Source of the DNA: JAZNQN01 sp045590195
GTDB lineage: Bacteria > Bacillota > Clostridia > UMGS1883 > UMGS1540
Length of the DNA stretch: 53,844 nt
Assembly (NCBI GenBank): GCA_045590195.1
Contig: JAZNQN010000037.1
Location: 1-53,844 of the forward strand
Reading direction: 5' to 3'
Numbering within the stretch: position 1 is the first letter of the stretch; the number at the start of each line of letters is the position of its first letter. Below the pieces are notes generated by a model. The model was not told the DNA's origin and did no database searches. It saw only the letters and a program-made list of their open reading frames with translations. This document shows positions 34,477 through 43,966 of this stretch, piece after piece. Position numbers and translations under genes: made by a program.

Positions 34477-35355
34477 ATGATTAAAAGTATGACAGGCTAC
34501 GGCATAGCAGATGACGTAATACTTTCCAAAAGATTTACAGTAGAGCTTAAAAGCGTAAATCACCGTTACAGCGACATAAATGTTAAAGTGCCGAGAAATT
34601 ATGCCTTTCTTGAAGAAATTATAAAAAAATGTGTTGCAGGCTATATTACAAGAGGTAAATGCGATGTTTACCTTTCGGTTGAGGCTATTGAAGGCGTTGA
34701 GGGCAAAGTAAATGTAAACAGCGTTATGGCGAAAAGCTATTTTGATGCTTTAGTTGAGCTTAAAGAGCTTCTTTCTCTTAAAGACGAAATAAGGCTTGAC
34801 AACATTACAAGATTTCAGGATGTTTTCACGGTTGTTAAGGTTGAAGAAGATAACGAAGAAATAGCCGAAGCTGTTAAAAATATAGCTGCGGCGGCATGCG
34901 AAAACTTTAACAAAATGCGTTCTATTGAAGGGGAAAAGCTTTACGAGGACCTCTCGGGCGGGCTTTCAGCCCTTTCGGGACACGTTGAAGACATTTCTGC
35001 GAGAAGCCCTGAAATTGTTAAAGAATATGCAAAAAGACTTCGCGACAAAATGGAAGATATTCTTGGAAGTCATCCCGTTGACGAAGGCAGGCTTTTAAAC
35101 GAGGTTGCTGTTTTTGCCGACAAGGTTGATATAAACGAAGAAATTGTAAGAATGAAAAGCCATATTACACAGATGACTGAGCTTATTAAAAGCGACATAC
35201 CTGTTGGTAAAAAGCTTGACTTTGTTATTCAGGAAATGAACCGCGAGGCAAATACTATGGGCTCTAAATCAAACGATCTTGATGCCCTTAAAACGGTTAT
35301 CGAAATCAAGTCGTGTATTGAAAAATTAAGAGAACAGATACAAAATGTAGAATAA
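34477..35355 (+). CDS. yicC: YicC family endoribonuclease-like protein
   Basis: 292 residues. It opens with the family signature MIKSMTGYGIA, has KSVNHRYSDINVKVPRNY in the N-terminal domain, and ends in the DUF1732 region (DKVDINEEIVRMKSHITQ, GKKLDFVIQEMNREANTMGSKS). YicC-type proteins are RNases. It starts after AAGGAGAG, 21 bases after leuS, and leads the conserved yicC-remA-gmk-rpoZ run. Confidence 0.95.
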   Translation: MIKSMTGYGIADDVILSKRFTVELKSVNHRYSDINVKVPRNYAFLEEIIKKCVAGYITRGKCDVYLSVEAIEGVEGKVNVNSVMAKSYFDALVELKELLSLKDEIRLDNITRFQDVFTVVKVEEDNEEIAEAVKNIAAAACENFNKMRSIEGEKLYEDLSGGLSALSGHVEDISARSPEIVKEYAKRLRDKMEDILGSHPVDEGRLLNEVAVFADKVDINEEIVRMKSHITQMTELIKSDIPVGKKLDFVIQEMNREANTMGSKSNDLDALKTVIEIKSCIEKLREQIQNVE

Positions 35356-35367
35356 AGGTGCAAATAA

Positions 35368-35646
35368 ATGAAACTTATTAACATAGGCTACGGAAGTATG
35401 ATTTCTATTGAAAGGCTTGTAGCAGTTGTAAGCCCTGATTCAGCTCCTATAAAAAGAATGATTGTGGAAGCAAGAGAAGCAGGTAGGCTTATAGATGCTA
35501 CCTACGGCAGAAAAACAAGGGCGGTTTTAATTTGTGACAGCGACCACGTTATTCTTTCTGCACTGCAGAGCGAAACCGTTGCCGCAAGGCTTGACCCTAA
35601 ATATACCCAGCCTGCAGCTGTGCCGGAGGAGGATGAGGATGAGTAA
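35368..35646 (+). CDS. remA: RemA/DUF370 family regulatory protein
   Basis: A 92-residue small DNA-binding-type protein with the family opening KLINIGYGSMISIERLVAVV and the core GRLIDATYGRKTRAVLICDS. In Bacillus subtilis RemA activates matrix and osmoprotection genes; its role in anaerobes is less clear. The acidic tail (PEEDEDE) overlaps the gmk start. The position between yicC and gmk is conserved. Confidence 0.92.
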   Translation: MKLINIGYGSMISIERLVAVVSPDSAPIKRMIVEAREAGRLIDATYGRKTRAVLICDSDHVILSALQSETVAARLDPKYTQPAAVPEEDEDE

Positions 35647-36247
35647 AAAAGGAGTTTTACTTATTGTTTCAGGTCCTTCTGGAGTTGGCAAGGGAACGGT
35701 TATGAAAAAGCTTTTCGAAGAAAGAAAAGATATAAGAATGTCGATTTCGGCAACTACAAGAGGGCCGAGAATGGGCGAGGTTGACGGCGTTCACTACCAT
35801 TTTATTTCAAACGATGCCTTTTTAAAGCTTAAGGCCGAAGATGCTTTTCTGGAAAATGCCGAATTTTGCGACAACCGTTACGGAACACTGAAAAGTGAGG
35901 TTTTTCCCTATCTTGAAAAGGGGATAAGCGTTATACTTGAAATTGAAGTTGATGGCGCAATGCAGATAAAAGAAAAATATGGCAACGAGGCAGTTTTTAT
36001 GTATGTTGCACCGCCTTCCCTTTCAGAGCTTGAAAGAAGGCTTCGCGAAAGAGCAACCGAGCCTGAAGATGTTATAAACAAAAGGCTTCAGAAGGCAAGA
36101 TGGGAAATTACGAACATAAATGAATACGATTACATAATTGTAAATGATGTTGTTGATACAGCGGCAGACGAAATTTCCCGCGTTATCGATAGCGAAAAGC
36201 TTAAAGTAAAAAGATGCAGTGAAACTATAAAAAGTATATTAAATTAG
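35639..36247 (+). CDS. gmk: Guanylate kinase
   Basis: 202 residues from ATG 35639 (MSKKGVLLIVSGPSGVGKGT), within the end of remA and after GGAGGATGAGG. The P-loop is GPSGVGKGT, the GMP-binding region is ATTRGPRMGEVDGVHYHF, and the lid region is LRERATEPEDVINKRL. It phosphorylates GMP to GDP. A second ATG six bases earlier (35633) is possible. Confidence 0.96.
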   Translation: MSKKGVLLIVSGPSGVGKGTVMKKLFEERKDIRMSISATTRGPRMGEVDGVHYHFISNDAFLKLKAEDAFLENAEFCDNRYGTLKSEVFPYLEKGISVILEIEVDGAMQIKEKYGNEAVFMYVAPPSLSELERRLRERATEPEDVINKRLQKARWEITNINEYDYIIVNDVVDTAADEISRVIDSEKLKVKRCSETIKSILN

Positions 36248-36259
36248 GAGGATAAATTT

Positions 36260-36517
36260 ATGATTATAGAGCCAAATTTAACCGATTTAATGAAAAATAA
36301 GGAACTTGACAGCAGATACACTTTGGTTGTTGCAGCTGCAAAGCGCGCAAGAGAAATTGCAACTGAGGACCCAAGCGTTGAAAAAGCAGTTAAAATAGCT
36401 GTTAAAGAAATTGCCGATGGCAAAGTTCATGTTATCGCAGCTTCAAATGCTGACGACAGCACAGAGGCAAGCTATGAAGAACTTGCAAATATTTTAGGTG
36501 CAAGTGCCGAAGAGTAA
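36260..36517 (+). CDS. rpoZ: RNA polymerase omega subunit
   Basis: 85 residues. The N-terminal part contains DSRYTLVVAAAKRAREIA, the conserved helix that wraps the beta-prime C-terminus, then KAVKIAVKEIADGKV. It follows AGGAGG, 12 bases after gmk, and ends at a terminator. In Bacillus coaBC lies between rpoZ and priA; here it does not. Confidence 0.93.
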   Translation: MIIEPNLTDLMKNKELDSRYTLVVAAAKRAREIATEDPSVEKAVKIAVKEIADGKVHVIAASNADDSTEASYEELANILGASAEE

Positions 36518-36525
36518 TTAAAAGG

Positions 36526-36562
36526 GCACAATACTGCTTAAATGTCGGTATTGTGCTTTTTT
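36526..36562 (+). terminator. rpoZ terminator just upstream of priA
   Basis: Stem GCACAATAC (36526-36534) / GTATTGTGC (36548-36556), then a six-T run. The priA start is 17 bases later, so priA needs readthrough or a promoter that I could not locate. Confidence 0.85.
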
Positions 36563-36578
36563 GTTTTCAGGTGATGGT

Positions 36579-38966
36579 ATGATAGTTAAGGTATGTGTAG
36601 ATACGAAAACCTCTGCGGTTGACAAAATATTTGAATATAGCACTCCGCCTTATCTCGAAGAAGAGGTAAAGGCGGGGGTAAGGTGCAGCGTGCCTTTCGG
36701 AAACGGTAACAAAAGGCGCGTTGGGTTTGTGTTGTCTGTTTCAAATGATACTGAGCACGAGCGAAAACTTAAAAGCATAATTGAAGTGCTTGACGAAAAG
36801 CCCCTTTTGTCAAGACAGCGCCTTATAGAGGCTTTCAGAATTAAAAACAGATATTTTTGTTCGTTTATGGAAGCTATAAGGCTTTTTCTGCCTGTTGGCG
36901 CAAAAACCGATATTGATGAGATTTACTATGTTATAAACACACCTGAAAATTTTGACGATGAAACCGAGGAGAAGCTATTTTATGAAATAGCCGATTTAAA
37001 AAGAGCAAAATACGAGCGCCTTCGTGAAAAGTTTGGGGGCAATATAAGAAAATATTTAAAAAGCCTTGAAAACAAAGGCGCTATAGAAAAAGAATTTGGC
37101 TGGAAGGATAAAACAGAAAGCAAATATATAACCGTTTATTCTCTGGCTGACAAGAATATTGATATTTCCGAAGTTCCCAAAAAAGCGGCGGCCCAAAGAA
37201 GGGTTTTAAAGGTTTTAAGCGAGGTTAAGTTTTTAACCCTGCCCGACCTTTTAATGTTTGCATCCTGCTCGGCAGGGGCGGTTTCGGCTCTTTTAAAAAA
37301 GGGGACAGTTAAAAAAGAAGAAATAGAAAAAAAGAGAACTCCATACGAAAACAATCGCAAAATGAGCGATGCTGTGAAGCTTACGCCCCTTCAGCAAAGC
37401 GTTGCTGACAAGATAAATTCGGGCGATGATGCCACATATCTCCTTCGTGGCGTTACGGGAAGCGGCAAAACACAGGTTTATATAAACATAATTGAAAACG
37501 TACTAAAAAGCGGAAAAAGCGCAATGGTTTTAGTGCCCGAAATTTCCCTTACCCATCAGCTGGTAAACCGATTTATCGAGGTTTTTGGCGAAAGAGTTGC
37601 TCTTCTTCACAGCAAGCTTTCTGATGGAGAGCGATATGACGAATGGATGAGAATTGCCTCATCTCCTGCTTCGGTTATAATAGGAGCACGTTCGGCTGTT
37701 TTTGCGCCAAGCGATAATCTGGGAGTTATTATAATAGATGAAGAACACGAGGATACTTATAAATCTGAAAGTGGCGTTCGTTATGATGCACGTGAGGTTG
37801 CCATTTTAAGGGCAAAAAGCAGTGGTGCAAAGGTTTTGCTGGCATCGGCAACGCCAAGGGTTGAGGATTATTATAAAGCGAAAGAAGGAGTTTACACCCT
37901 TCTTGAAATGGACGAAAGGTACGGCGGTGCAAAGCTGCCCGAAACCATAATTGCAGATATGCGCGGAGAACTTCGAGAAGGAAACCGTTCGCCGTTTTCA
38001 CGCATTTTGCAGGAAGAAATAAGAAAAAATTTATCAAACGATGAGCAAAGCATTTTATTCTTAAACAGAAGAGGCCATTCAACCTTTGTTTCCTGCCGCA
38101 CCTGTGGCGAGGCAATAAAATGCCCCAACTGCTCAATTTCGCTTACTTATCACAGCTACGGCGAGTTTTTAATGTGTCACTATTGCGGCCACAGGGAAAG
38201 CGTGCCTGGCACTTGTCCCCAGTGCGAAAGCGAAAAAATAAAGGGCTTTGGTACGGGAACACAAAAAATAGAAGAAAAAATTGAAGAAGAATTTAAGGGT
38301 GCTTCAGTTCTCAGAATGGATGTTGACACCACGGGCGGCAAAAATTCTCACGAAAAAATCCTTGACAGCTTCCAAAACGACGGGGTTGATATTTTGCTTG
38401 GAACGCAGATGGTTGCCAAAGGCCTCGATTTTGAAAATGTTACTCTTGTAGGTGTTTTGGCAGCTGACCAAATTCTTAATATGGGCGACTATCGTGCCGC
38501 AGAAAAAACCTTTGATTTAATTGTTCAGGTATGCGGCAGAAGCGGAAGAGGAGAAAAAAAGGGCAGAAGCATAATTCAAACATATATGCCCGAAAACTCA
38601 ACTATTAAATATGCCGCAAAACACGATTACAAAAGCTTTTACGAAGAGGAAATTAAAATGCGTAAAATTCTTTGTTATCCGCCATTTTGCGACATAATAA
38701 ATATAACCCTTTTCGGCGGCGATGAGGAAGAAGTTAAGAAAAGGGCAATGAATTTATATAAAAAAACAGAAAAAGCACTTTCTGGTATGAACATAACCTT
38801 TTATCCGCCTGCGCCTTGCCTTATCGACAAAATAAACAACAAATACCGCTGGCATTTCTGGTTTAAATGCAGATATGATGGTGCTGTTTCTGAGAAAATG
38901 CAAGCTGTTTTCGAAAAAGAAAATATGGCACAGATAATATGCGATATTAACCCGAATTTTATTTAG
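36579..38966 (+). CDS. priA: Primosomal replication-restart helicase PriA
   Basis: 795 residues from ATG 36579 (MIVKVCVDTKT) after AGGTGAT. It has an N-terminal fork-binding domain, Walker A GVTGSGKTQVYI, the DEEH box IIIDEEHEDTYK and helicase motifs through CGRSGRGEKKG. Zinc is bound by eight cysteines in CRTCGEAIKCPNCS and CHYCGHRESVPGTCPQC. It reloads replisomes at stalled forks. The length is at the upper normal range. Confidence 0.96.
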   Translation: MIVKVCVDTKTSAVDKIFEYSTPPYLEEEVKAGVRCSVPFGNGNKRRVGFVLSVSNDTEHERKLKSIIEVLDEKPLLSRQRLIEAFRIKNRYFCSFMEAIRLFLPVGAKTDIDEIYYVINTPENFDDETEEKLFYEIADLKRAKYERLREKFGGNIRKYLKSLENKGAIEKEFGWKDKTESKYITVYSLADKNIDISEVPKKAAAQRRVLKVLSEVKFLTLPDLLMFASCSAGAVSALLKKGTVKKEEIEKKRTPYENNRKMSDAVKLTPLQQSVADKINSGDDATYLLRGVTGSGKTQVYINIIENVLKSGKSAMVLVPEISLTHQLVNRFIEVFGERVALLHSKLSDGERYDEWMRIASSPASVIIGARSAVFAPSDNLGVIIIDEEHEDTYKSESGVRYDAREVAILRAKSSGAKVLLASATPRVEDYYKAKEGVYTLLEMDERYGGAKLPETIIADMRGELREGNRSPFSRILQEEIRKNLSNDEQSILFLNRRGHSTFVSCRTCGEAIKCPNCSISLTYHSYGEFLMCHYCGHRESVPGTCPQCESEKIKGFGTGTQKIEEKIEEEFKGASVLRMDVDTTGGKNSHEKILDSFQNDGVDILLGTQMVAKGLDFENVTLVGVLAADQILNMGDYRAAEKTFDLIVQVCGRSGRGEKKGRSIIQTYMPENSTIKYAAKHDYKSFYEEEIKMRKILCYPPFCDIINITLFGGDEEEVKKRAMNLYKKTEKALSGMNITFYPPAPCLIDKINNKYRWHFWFKCRYDGAVSEKMQAVFEKENMAQIICDINPNFI

Positions 38967-38971
38967 AAACT

Positions 38972-39001
38972 TTGACATATACGTAGTATATATGATACAA
39001 T
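38972..39001 (+). promoter_or_regulatory. ppa promoter
   Basis: TTGACA (38972-38977), 18 bp, TACAAT (38996-39001). Confidence 0.75.
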
Positions 39002-39027
39002 AAGCATTTAAGAAAGAAGGAAAAAAT

Positions 39028-39561
39028 ATGTCTAACATCTGGCACGATATTTCGCCAAAAAGAATAAACGCAGAAGACTTCATATGTGTAATTGAAATTT
39101 CAAAGGGAAGCAAGAAAAAATATGAACTTGACAAGGAAACGGGTTATCTTATGCTTGACAGAATACTCCATACATCAACCCACTATCCTGCAAATTACGG
39201 ATTCATTCCCCGTACTTACGGCGATGACTATGACCCGCTTGATGTTTTGCTTTTGTGCTCGGAACAGATTGAACCGATGACACTTGTGAGAGCGTACCCT
39301 ATCGGTGTTATCTCTATGATAGACAATGGCAGAAACGATGAAAAGATTATTGCTATTCCTTTCAATGATCCGAATAATAATGTATATAATGATATTGCGG
39401 AACTTCCGCAACACATTTTTGACGAAATGAAACACTTTTTTACTGTTTATAAAAATCTTGAAAACAAAGATACGGCTGTTGACGAAGTAAGCGGCAGACA
39501 AACGGCAATTAAAATAATAGAACAGGGCATTGACAGTTACATAGAAAAATTTTGTAAATAA
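39028..39561 (+). CDS. ppa: Inorganic pyrophosphatase, family I
   Basis: 177 residues. Metal and substrate residues are visible in VIEISKGSKKKYELDKETG, HYPANYGFIPRTYGDDYDPLDVLLL and IDNGRNDEKIIAIPFNDP. It hydrolyses pyrophosphate to drive biosynthesis. It has its own promoter and GAAGGA site. Its place between priA and def departs from the usual Firmicutes order and looks like a local insertion. Def follows after 12 bases. Confidence 0.94.
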   Translation: MSNIWHDISPKRINAEDFICVIEISKGSKKKYELDKETGYLMLDRILHTSTHYPANYGFIPRTYGDDYDPLDVLLLCSEQIEPMTLVRAYPIGVISMIDNGRNDEKIIAIPFNDPNNNVYNDIAELPQHIFDEMKHFFTVYKNLENKDTAVDEVSGRQTAIKIIEQGIDSYIEKFCK

Positions 39562-39573
39562 AGGAGTAAAAAT

Positions 39574-40038
39574 ATGTCACTTAGAAATATAAGAGTATTG
39601 GGAGACGATATTCTCCGCAAAAAATCAAGAAAAGTTGAAGTAATTGATGACAGAATTATAACCCTTTTGGACGATATGGAAGAAACCATGCGCTCACGCG
39701 ATGGCGTTGGCCTTGCGGCGCCTCAGGTTGGTGTGCTTCGCAGAGTTGTAATAGTTGACGTAGGCGAAGGGCTTTTTGAATTTATAAATCCTGAAATAAT
39801 TGAGCAAAGCGGCGCTAATACTATGGTTGAGGGTTGCCTTAGTGTACCTGACAATATAGGCGATGTTACAAGGCCTACAAAGGTTGTAGTTCGTGCTTTT
39901 AACCGCAAGGGCGAAGAATTTGAGCTTGAAGCACACGATTATTTTGCAAAGGCTATCTGCCACGAAATTGACCATCTTGACGGAATTATATTCGTTGACA
40001 AAGCGCAGAATATAAGAAGCAAATATGCCGAAGAATAA
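39574..40038 (+). CDS. def: Peptide deformylase
   Basis: 154 residues. The three motifs are GVGLAAPQVG, EGCLS (metal Cys) and HEIDHL (metal His, catalytic Glu). It removes the formyl group from new proteins, working with the adjacent fmt product. AAGGAGT precedes the ATG. It ends 10 bases before fmt. Confidence 0.97.
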   Translation: MSLRNIRVLGDDILRKKSRKVEVIDDRIITLLDDMEETMRSRDGVGLAAPQVGVLRRVVIVDVGEGLFEFINPEIIEQSGANTMVEGCLSVPDNIGDVTRPTKVVVRAFNRKGEEFELEAHDYFAKAICHEIDHLDGIIFVDKAQNIRSKYAEE

Positions 40039-40048
40039 GGAGCAGAAA

Positions 40049-40972
40049 ATGAGAATATTATTTATGGGAACGCCCGATTTTGCGGCAGAAAGCTTAAAAG
40101 CACTTATAAATGACGGCAGAGAGGTTGCGGCGGTAATTTCGCAGCCGAACAAACCAAAAAACCGCGGAATGAGAGTGGCCTTAACGCCTGTTGCGGCTGT
40201 GGCTGAAGAAGCTGGAATACACGTATATCAGCCTGAAACACTTAAAGGCGGTGCAATAGAAGAGCTTTTAAAAGAAGTAAATCCCGATATTATCGTGGTA
40301 GTTGCATATGGTAAATTGCTTCCTGAATATGTTTTAAATTATCCAAAATATGGTTGCATTAATATTCACGGCTCGCTTTTGCCTAAATATCGTGGTGCGG
40401 CGCCAATTCAGTACACCATTTTAAATGGCGAGGCAGAAGGCGGCGTTACCTCTATGTATATGGCAAAGGGTATGGATACGGGCGATATGATACTGAAAAA
40501 GAGTACGCCCATAACAGAAAGCGATACTGCAGGAGTACTTCACGATAGGCTGGCAATTATCGGAGCCGAGCTTTTGCTTGAAACACTTGATGCCATAAAA
40601 GAAGGAACTGCTCCAAGGCAGGCACAAAATGACAGTGAGGCAACTTATGCCTCACAGCTTACAAAGGAAATGGGTAATATTGACTGGAATAAGAGTGCCG
40701 ATGAGGTTATAAACCTTATAAGAGGGCTTGACCCGTGGCCAAGCGCATATTCTTTTGCTGATGGAAAAAGATTTAAAATTTTCACTTCGAAAAAAGAAGA
40801 CAGAAGCGGCGAGGCAGGCAAAGTACTTGAAGTTGGCAACGGTGTTTTGGTTGCCTGTGGTGAAGGCAGTATAAGAATTTTTGAAATTCAGCCCGAGAAC
40901 AAAAAAAGAATGAAAGTTGAAGACTTTTTGAGAGGAAACCCGACATTTTTTGAGGTTTCAAAACTTGGATAG
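40049..40972 (+). CDS. fmt: Methionyl-tRNA formyltransferase
   Basis: 307 residues from ATG 40049 (MRILFMGTPDFAAESLKAL), after AAGGAGCAG; an in-frame start 24 bases upstream lies within def and is less likely. The formyl-THF site shows NIHGSLLPKYRGAAPIQYTI, and the C-terminal tRNA-binding domain follows from about 205. It forms fMet-tRNA for initiation. Confidence 0.96.
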   Translation: MRILFMGTPDFAAESLKALINDGREVAAVISQPNKPKNRGMRVALTPVAAVAEEAGIHVYQPETLKGGAIEELLKEVNPDIIVVVAYGKLLPEYVLNYPKYGCINIHGSLLPKYRGAAPIQYTILNGEAEGGVTSMYMAKGMDTGDMILKKSTPITESDTAGVLHDRLAIIGAELLLETLDAIKEGTAPRQAQNDSEATYASQLTKEMGNIDWNKSADEVINLIRGLDPWPSAYSFADGKRFKIFTSKKEDRSGEAGKVLEVGNGVLVACGEGSIRIFEIQPENKKRMKVEDFLRGNPTFFEVSKLG

Positions 40973-40981
40973 GAGAAATTT

Positions 40982-41662
40982 ATGTATTTTTCAAGCTATG
41001 ATATTTTACTTTTACCTGCACTTATTTTAAGCCTTTGGGCACAGTGGGCGGTAAATTCGGCTTTTAAAAAATATTCGCAAATACCAAATGGCCGCGGTCT
41101 TACAGGGGCAGAGGCGGCAAGAAGAATTTTAAACAGTGCCGGAGTTAGCATAACCTCCATAAATCATATTGGCGGAAACCTTACTGACCATTACGACCCC
41201 CGAAATAATACTCTTAATTTATCTGACGGGGTTTACGGCAGCGGAAGTATTGCGGCGGTTGGAATTGCGGCTCACGAAGCGGGCCACGCAATTCAGCACG
41301 GCGTAGGATATGCCGCGATTAAGCTTCGCAATATGATTTTGCCGGTGGCACAGATTTCGTCATCTGCGGCAATGCCACTTTTTATGCTGGGGCTTTTATT
41401 TTCAATGGGCGCTCTGGTAGATATTGGTATTTTACTTTTTGCAGGAGCGGTTTTGTTTCAGGTTATAACCTTGCCTGTGGAATTTAACGCAAGCCACAGG
41501 GCAATTCGCGCCATAGAAAACGGCGACCTTTTATCAAAAGAAGAAATAAGAGGTGCCAAAAAAGTTTTAAGAGCGGCGGCTATGACATATGTTGCATCGG
41601 CGGCAATGGCGGCCCTTCAGCTTTTAAGGCTTTTGGCAATTTCCGGAAGAAGGAGAGATTAA
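40982..41662 (+). CDS. YugP-type zinc metallopeptidase, membrane bound
   Basis: 226 residues with an N-terminal membrane helix (about 5-22), the zinc motif HEAGHA, and two to three more hydrophobic segments (about 120-170 and the C-terminus). It matches the DUF2268/YugP-like neutral zinc metallopeptidase family found beside rsmB in clostridia. The substrate is unknown. AGGAGA precedes the ATG, and one base separates its stop from rsmB. Confidence 0.88.
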   Translation: MYFSSYDILLLPALILSLWAQWAVNSAFKKYSQIPNGRGLTGAEAARRILNSAGVSITSINHIGGNLTDHYDPRNNTLNLSDGVYGSGSIAAVGIAAHEAGHAIQHGVGYAAIKLRNMILPVAQISSSAAMPLFMLGLLFSMGALVDIGILLFAGAVLFQVITLPVEFNASHRAIRAIENGDLLSKEEIRGAKKVLRAAAMTYVASAAMAALQLLRLLAISGRRRD

Positions 41663-41663
41663 G

Positions 41664-42929
41664 GTGCAAAACGCCAGAGCGGTAGCATTTGGTATATTGA
41701 AAAATATTTTTGAAAACAAGGCGTATTCCTCCGCAGCAATCGACCGCCATTTAAAAGAAAGCGGGCTTGATAGCCGTGACAGAGCCTTTGTTACAAATAT
41801 TGTTTACGGTACCTTAACCCATCTTAAATATCTTGATTATCAGATAGCGGCTTATTCTAAAACAGGGCTTAAAAAGCTGTCGCTCAATGTTTTAATTATT
41901 TTAAGAATATCTGTTTACCAGATAAAATTTATGGACAAAGTTCCTGAAAGTGCGGCAGTAAATGAAGGGGTTAAGCTGGCAAAAAAACAGGCTTATAAAA
42001 GTGCCGGCTTTGTAAATGCTATTTTGCGTTCATATTTAAGAGAGGGCGAAAAATTGCCACCGGAGAAGAAGGTTACGGAGCATCTGGCAGTTAAGTATTC
42101 TTTTCCTGAATACATGGTTTCAATGTGGAGAGGGCAGTTTGGAGAGGAAAAATGTGAAAGCCTTTTAGAGGCTTTAAATCAGCCGCCGGCCCTTTCAGTA
42201 AGAGTAAACTTAACCAAAACAACTGTTGATGATTTTATAAAAAATGCAGGCGGCAAGGCAGGTGAGGTACCAAGCTGTGTTATTCTGCCGCCAATGGGTG
42301 CAGTTTCTGAAATATACGGGTTTGAAGAAGGCCTTTTTATGGTTCAGGATACGGCGGCACAGAGAGTTGCCTATACAATGGAGCCGAAAAAAGGCCACAG
42401 AGTTTTAGATATGTGTGCGGCACCTGGCGGAAAAACAACACATATTGCCGAAATGGTTGGCGAAGAGGGCGAAGTTGTTGCCTGGGACAAATATGAGCAC
42501 AAAATTGAGCTTATAAATGAAAACGCAAAAAGGCTTGGCCTTGAGAACATAAAAGCATATGTTCACGATGGCAAGGATAAAGACGAAAGCCTTTTTGAAA
42601 AATTTGATGCAGTACTGCTTGATGCACCATGTTCGGGTCTTGGAATAATTAAGAAAAAGCCCGAAATTAAATGGGAGCGAAAAAAAGAAGATATAGCGGA
42701 AATTATAAAAGAGCAGAAAGAGCTTATTGACACTGCGGCTTTTTATGTTAAAGCGGGTGGAACTCTTTTATACAGCACCTGCACATTAAACAAAGAAGAA
42801 AACGAAGAAGTAGTTGAAGATTTTTTAGAAAAACACACAGATTTTTCCCTTTGCGGAGATATGGCAAACATTTTTCCATCCCGCGGGGAAGACGGATTTT
42901 TTATTGCAAAGCTTGAGAGGAAGAAATAA
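41664..42929 (+). CDS. rsmB: 16S rRNA (cytosine967-C5)-methyltransferase
   Basis: 421 residues from GTG 41664. A NusB-like N-terminal domain (1-about 130: AFGILKNIFENKAYSSAAID) joins a SAM methyltransferase domain with DMCAAPGGKTTH, the catalytic DAPCSGLG Cys and the second Cys in YSTCTLNKEENEE. It methylates C967 of 16S rRNA. Its stop is directly followed by the GTG of rlmN. Confidence 0.95.
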   Translation: MQNARAVAFGILKNIFENKAYSSAAIDRHLKESGLDSRDRAFVTNIVYGTLTHLKYLDYQIAAYSKTGLKKLSLNVLIILRISVYQIKFMDKVPESAAVNEGVKLAKKQAYKSAGFVNAILRSYLREGEKLPPEKKVTEHLAVKYSFPEYMVSMWRGQFGEEKCESLLEALNQPPALSVRVNLTKTTVDDFIKNAGGKAGEVPSCVILPPMGAVSEIYGFEEGLFMVQDTAAQRVAYTMEPKKGHRVLDMCAAPGGKTTHIAEMVGEEGEVVAWDKYEHKIELINENAKRLGLENIKAYVHDGKDKDESLFEKFDAVLLDAPCSGLGIIKKKPEIKWERKKEDIAEIIKEQKELIDTAAFYVKAGGTLLYSTCTLNKEENEEVVEDFLEKHTDFSLCGDMANIFPSRGEDGFFIAKLERKK

Positions 42930-43943
42930 GTGAATATATTCGATTTTACAATTGAAGATTTGCAAAGCTATTTCAAAGAAAAAGGCGAGAAGGCATTCAG
43001 GGCAAAACAGGTTTTTCGCCACATTTACGAGGGGATTCCTTTTTGCGATATGACCGATATTTCGAAAAAAATGAGGGAAGAGCTGGGGCGTGATTTTGAT
43101 ACATATCTTCCCGAAATTGTGAGAAAGCTTGTATCAAAAATTGACGGAACTGTTAAATATCTTTTCAAAATGGCCGACGGCGAGGTTGTTGAAGGTGTTG
43201 TTATGAGCTACAAACACGGGCTTTCCATGTGTATTTCAACTCAGGTTGGCTGCGCTATGGGATGCACATTTTGCGCTTCAACCTTAAAAGGGAAAAAGAG
43301 AAATCTATCTCCTTCTGAAATGGTGGGACAAATATTGGCGGCCAGGAAGGATTTGGGGCAAAGAATATCGAATATTGTACTGATGGGTAGCGGCGAGCCT
43401 TTTGATAATTATGATAATGTTATAAAATTTTTAAAAATCGCTACAAACGAAGATGCGCTCTGCATTGGTGCAAGGCACATAACAATTTCAACCTGTGGTC
43501 TGGTTGACGGAATTTACGCACTGGCAGATGAAGGAATGCAGGTTAACTTGTCAATTTCCCTTCACGCATCAAACGATGAAACAAGAAAAAGCATAATGCC
43601 CGTGGCTAAAAAATATGATATAAAAACGCTTCTTAAAGCCTGCAGGGATTATTTTGATAAAACAAAAAGAAGAGTTACTTACGAATATGCTTTAATTGAC
43701 GGCGTAAACGACAGCGAAGATATTGCAAGAGAGCTTGCCAATCTTTTAAAAAGCGGGCAGGAGCATGTGAATTTAATTCCCGTAAACGCCGTGGCTGAGC
43801 GAAACACAAAACGAAGCCGCAATGTTGAAAATTTTAAAAACACTTTGGTAAGATGCGGCATAAATGCAACTGTTCGAAGAGAAATGGGCGCGGATATTTC
43901 TGCTGCCTGCGGACAGCTTAGAAACGAATATATATCTGAATAA
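42930..43943 (+). CDS. rlmN: Dual-specificity 23S rRNA/tRNA methyltransferase RlmN
   Basis: 337 residues from GTG 42930. It is a radical SAM enzyme with C108-x3-C112-x2-C115 (GCAMGCTFCAS) and the methyl-transferring Cys near the C-terminus (SAACGQL, C327). It makes 2-methyladenosine at A2503 and in tRNAs. I chose RlmN over Cfr from context and the overall length. It is directly coupled to rsmB. Confidence 0.95.
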   Translation: MNIFDFTIEDLQSYFKEKGEKAFRAKQVFRHIYEGIPFCDMTDISKKMREELGRDFDTYLPEIVRKLVSKIDGTVKYLFKMADGEVVEGVVMSYKHGLSMCISTQVGCAMGCTFCASTLKGKKRNLSPSEMVGQILAARKDLGQRISNIVLMGSGEPFDNYDNVIKFLKIATNEDALCIGARHITISTCGLVDGIYALADEGMQVNLSISLHASNDETRKSIMPVAKKYDIKTLLKACRDYFDKTKRRVTYEYALIDGVNDSEDIARELANLLKSGQEHVNLIPVNAVAERNTKRSRNVENFKNTLVRCGINATVRREMGADISAACGQLRNEYISE

Positions 43944-43966
43944 TTTTGCAGAAAGGGGGATGACGA

